In this document: positions 62,260 through 64,000 of the stretch, piece after piece
Position numbering within the stretch: the stretch's first letter is position 1
Layout of the letters: each line of letters starts with the position of its first letter
Assembly (NCBI RefSeq): GCF_004145845.1
Contig: NZ_SELP01000001.1
Coordinates: 496,001-560,000, forward strand
Reading direction: 5' to 3'
Origin: Loktanella sp. IMCC34160
GTDB lineage: Bacteria > Pseudomonadota > Alphaproteobacteria > Rhodobacterales > Rhodobacteraceae
Length of the DNA: 64,000 bases
Made by a program: the position numbers and the translations under genes
Notes under the pieces: generated by a model
Seen by the model: only the letters and a program-made list of their open reading frames with translations
The model's database searches: none
Told to the model about the DNA's origin: nothing

Positions 62260-64000
62260 CTACGAAATGTTGAGTTCCAACCGATCTGCAATTGCCAGTT
62301 GTGCGGCGGAAAGCCGCGCAAGGGGCACCCGGAAGGGCGAGCAGGAGACATAGTCGAATCCCTGTTTTCGGCAGAAGTCGATGGCCGACCGGCTGCCGCC
62401 ATGTTCGCCGCAGACCGACAGGATCACCTCCGGACGGCCGGCCCGGCCCCGTTCGGCGGCCATCGACAAAAGCTCTCCGACCCCGTCGATATCAAGGGTG
62501 TGGAACGGGTCTTCCTCGTAGACATGCGCCTTGACATAGGCCGACATGAAGCGCCCCGCGTCGTCGCGCGACAGCCCGTAGGTCATCTGGGTCAGGTCGT
62601 TCGTCCCGAAGGACAGAAACGCCGCGTGTTCGGCGATATCGGCGGCCCGCAGGCAGGCGCGCGGCGTTTCCACCATCACCCCCAGCCGGTAGTCGAACTC
62701 GGCCCCGGTTTCGGCCTTGACCGCCGCCGCAACCGCATCGATCCGAGTCTTGACGATCTCGACCTCGCGCATGGCGCTGACCAGCGGGATCATGATTTCC
62801 GGGACGACAGGGGCGCCACTGGCGCTGGCCTCCACCGTGGCCTCAAAGATCGCGCGGGCCTGCATGTCGTAGATCTCGGGATAGGTCAGGCCCAGCCGGA
62901 CCCCCCGCATCCCCAGCATGGGGTTATATTCCGAAAGCGCCTCGACCCGCGCGTTCACATCGGCCAGCGCAAGGCCCAGTTGTTCGGCCAGATCGCGCAT
63001 CCCTGCCTTGTCGACGGGCAGGAATTCGTGCAGCGGCGGATCGAACAGGCGGATGCAGACCGGCTTGCCCTGCATGATCTCGAACAGGGCGGCGAAATCG
63101 GCCCGCTGCATCGGCAGCAGCCGGTCCAGTACCGCGCGCCGCTCGGTCTGGCTGTCGGCAAAGATCATCTCGCGCATGACGACCAGTCGGTCGCCTTCAA
63201 AGAACATGTGCTCGGTCCGGCACAGGCCGATCCCCTGCGCCTTGAAGTTGCGGGCGGTCTGGGCGTCGGCCGGGGTGTCGGCGTTGGCGCGGACCCCGAT
63301 ATCGCGGAACTCGTCCGCCCAGGCCAGAAGGGCGCGGAACTCTTCATCCAGTGCCGCCTCGATCATCGGCGCCTCGCCGGCCAGGATATCGCCGCTGGTG
63401 CCGTCGACGGTGATCACGTCGCCTTCGGCAAAGCTGCGGCCGTCGGGGGCGATCAGGCGTTTCTTCTTGCGGTCGATGGTCAGGTCCGAGGCCCCCACCA
63501 CGCAGGGCAGGCCAAGGCCCCGGCCGATCACCGCCGCGTGGCTGGTGATGCCGCCGCGCATGGTCAGGACCGCCTGTGCGGCATGCATCCCGCGGATATC
63601 CTCGGGCGAGGTTTCCCAGCGGACCAGAACACAGGGTTCGGACCGGGCCGCGCTGGCCTGCGCGTCATTGGCGGTAAAGACGATCCGGCCCGAGGCCGCG
63701 CCGGGGCTGGCGGCGATACCGCTGGTGATCCGGTCGCGCGGGGCAGTGGGGTCCACCTGCCGGTGCAGCATTTCGGACAGGGCCGCGGGGTCGACCCGCA
63801 TCACCGCCTCTTCGCGGGCGATGATCCCGTCATCAGCAAGGGCCACGGCCACCCGGACCGCCGCCCGGGACGACCGGGGCACGCGGACGGCATCAAGGAT
63901 CGCGATCTTGCCGTCCTCGATGGTGAATTCGATCTGCATTTCCTCCCGAAGGCGGGTGCGGCAGATCTCGCCAAAGCGGGTCAGGGCCTCGAAGACCTCG
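62260..64000 (-). CDS. ppdK: Pyruvate phosphate dikinase, C-terminal part (truncated at window end)
   Basis: The frame is open to the window edge, so the 5' portion with the ATP-grasp domain is outside. Visible parts: the end of the N-terminal domain (EVFEALTRFGEIC, then MQIEFTIEDGKIAILDAVRV), the phosphohistidine domain with GGITSHAAVIGRGLGLPCVV (catalytic His), and the PEP-binding TIM barrel with RLFDPPLHEFLP, NPMLGMRGVRLG and VCGEHGG. It interconverts PEP plus AMP plus PPi and pyruvate plus ATP plus Pi. The methionine at 63939 is internal, not the start. Confidence 0.95.
   Translation of the reverse strand, partial: EVFEALTRFGEICRTRLREEMQIEFTIEDGKIAILDAVRVPRSSRAAVRVAVALADDGIIAREEAVMRVDPAALSEMLHRQVDPTAPRDRITSGIAASPGAASGRIVFTANDAQASAARSEPCVLVRWETSPEDIRGMHAAQAVLTMRGGITSHAAVIGRGLGLPCVVGASDLTIDRKKKRLIAPDGRSFAEGDVITVDGTSGDILAGEAPMIEAALDEEFRALLAWADEFRDIGVRANADTPADAQTARNFKAQGIGLCRTEHMFFEGDRLVVMREMIFADSQTERRAVLDRLLPMQRADFAALFEIMQGKPVCIRLFDPPLHEFLPVDKAGMRDLAEQLGLALADVNARVEALSEYNPMLGMRGVRLGLTYPEIYDMQARAIFEATVEASASGAPVVPEIMIPLVSAMREVEIVKTRIDAVAAAVKAETGAEFDYRLGVMVETPRACLRAADIAEHAAFLSFGTNDLTQMTYGLSRDDAGRFMSAYVKAHVYEEDPFHTLDIDGVGELLSMAAERGRAGRPEVILSVCGEHGGSRSAIDFCRKQGFDYVSCSPFRVPLARLSAAQLAIADRLELNIS

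Overview
The window is high-GC DNA, about 62-70% in the stretches I counted, with the gene content of an alphaproteobacterium of the Rhodobacteraceae (Rhodobacter/Paracoccus/Roseobacter type). Indicators are a glyQ/glyS two-subunit glycyl-tRNA synthetase next to ppdK, FAD-dependent ThyX, the carboxynorspermidine route to polyamines, a CIRCE-controlled groESL, an aerobic MttB-like protein beside a covalent-FAD/GcvT flavoprotein, and several families of GC-rich intergenic hairpin repeats. It reads as chromosome. No phage, integrase, transposase or CRISPR array was seen. The last gene (ppdK) runs off the right edge and a repeat runs off the left edge.

Layout. 0-8 kb: ibpA-type heat-shock protein, CocE-like hydrolase, alkaline-phosphatase-superfamily enzyme, RluE-like pseudouridine synthase, polA. 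8-15 kb: divergent pair of a DMGDH-like FAD/GcvT enzyme and an MttB-family methyltransferase, then a PLP decarboxylase and a LysR regulator whose own promoter shares a motif with the divergent promoter. 15-23 kb: TraB protein, groES-groEL with CIRCE, zinc-ribbon protein, TrmH-type 2'-O-methyltransferase, tRNA-Tyr, P-loop kinase-like protein, GST, two poorly characterised proteins. 23-29 kb: aquaporin, DegQ-type protease, LysR plus a divergent small protein, metY, SIMPL protein. 29-38 kb: a very low-complexity membrane-spanning protein, a Kef-type antiporter, and the polyamine operon (nspC, methyltransferase, carboxynorspermidine synthase) followed by a MarR/LdtR-like regulator. 38-44 kb: tandem DUF1194 proteins with a VOC protein, a Slam-like outer-membrane protein with its candidate lipoprotein cargo, thyX, and an AT-rich HEPN-domain gene. 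44-51 kb: non-phosphorylative arabinose/galactose oxidation genes, GbpR-type LysR, xylB, pyrC, a further LysR and DUF2461. 52-64 kb: DUF1007 plus NicO metal transporter, MATE exporter, glyS/DUF/glyQ, a trypsin-fold protein that has lost its catalytic residues, a SleB-type wall hydrolase and ppdK.

How the genes work together. The clearest functional units are: (i) MttB plus FAD/GcvT flavoprotein, probably catabolism of a methylated amine; (ii) the polyamine operon; (iii) the Slam/lipoprotein pair, a candidate type XI (surface lipoprotein) export system; (iv) sugar dehydrogenase plus aldonate dehydratase plus GbpR-like regulator; (v) DUF1007-NicO transition-metal transport; (vi) glyQ-DUF-glyS with stop/start overlaps. 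The most accessory-looking gene is the HEPN gene at 43.4-44.2 kb, which is far more AT-rich than its surroundings and is followed by a tandemly duplicated ~104-nt sequence that includes a relic of the neighbouring gene's 3' end.
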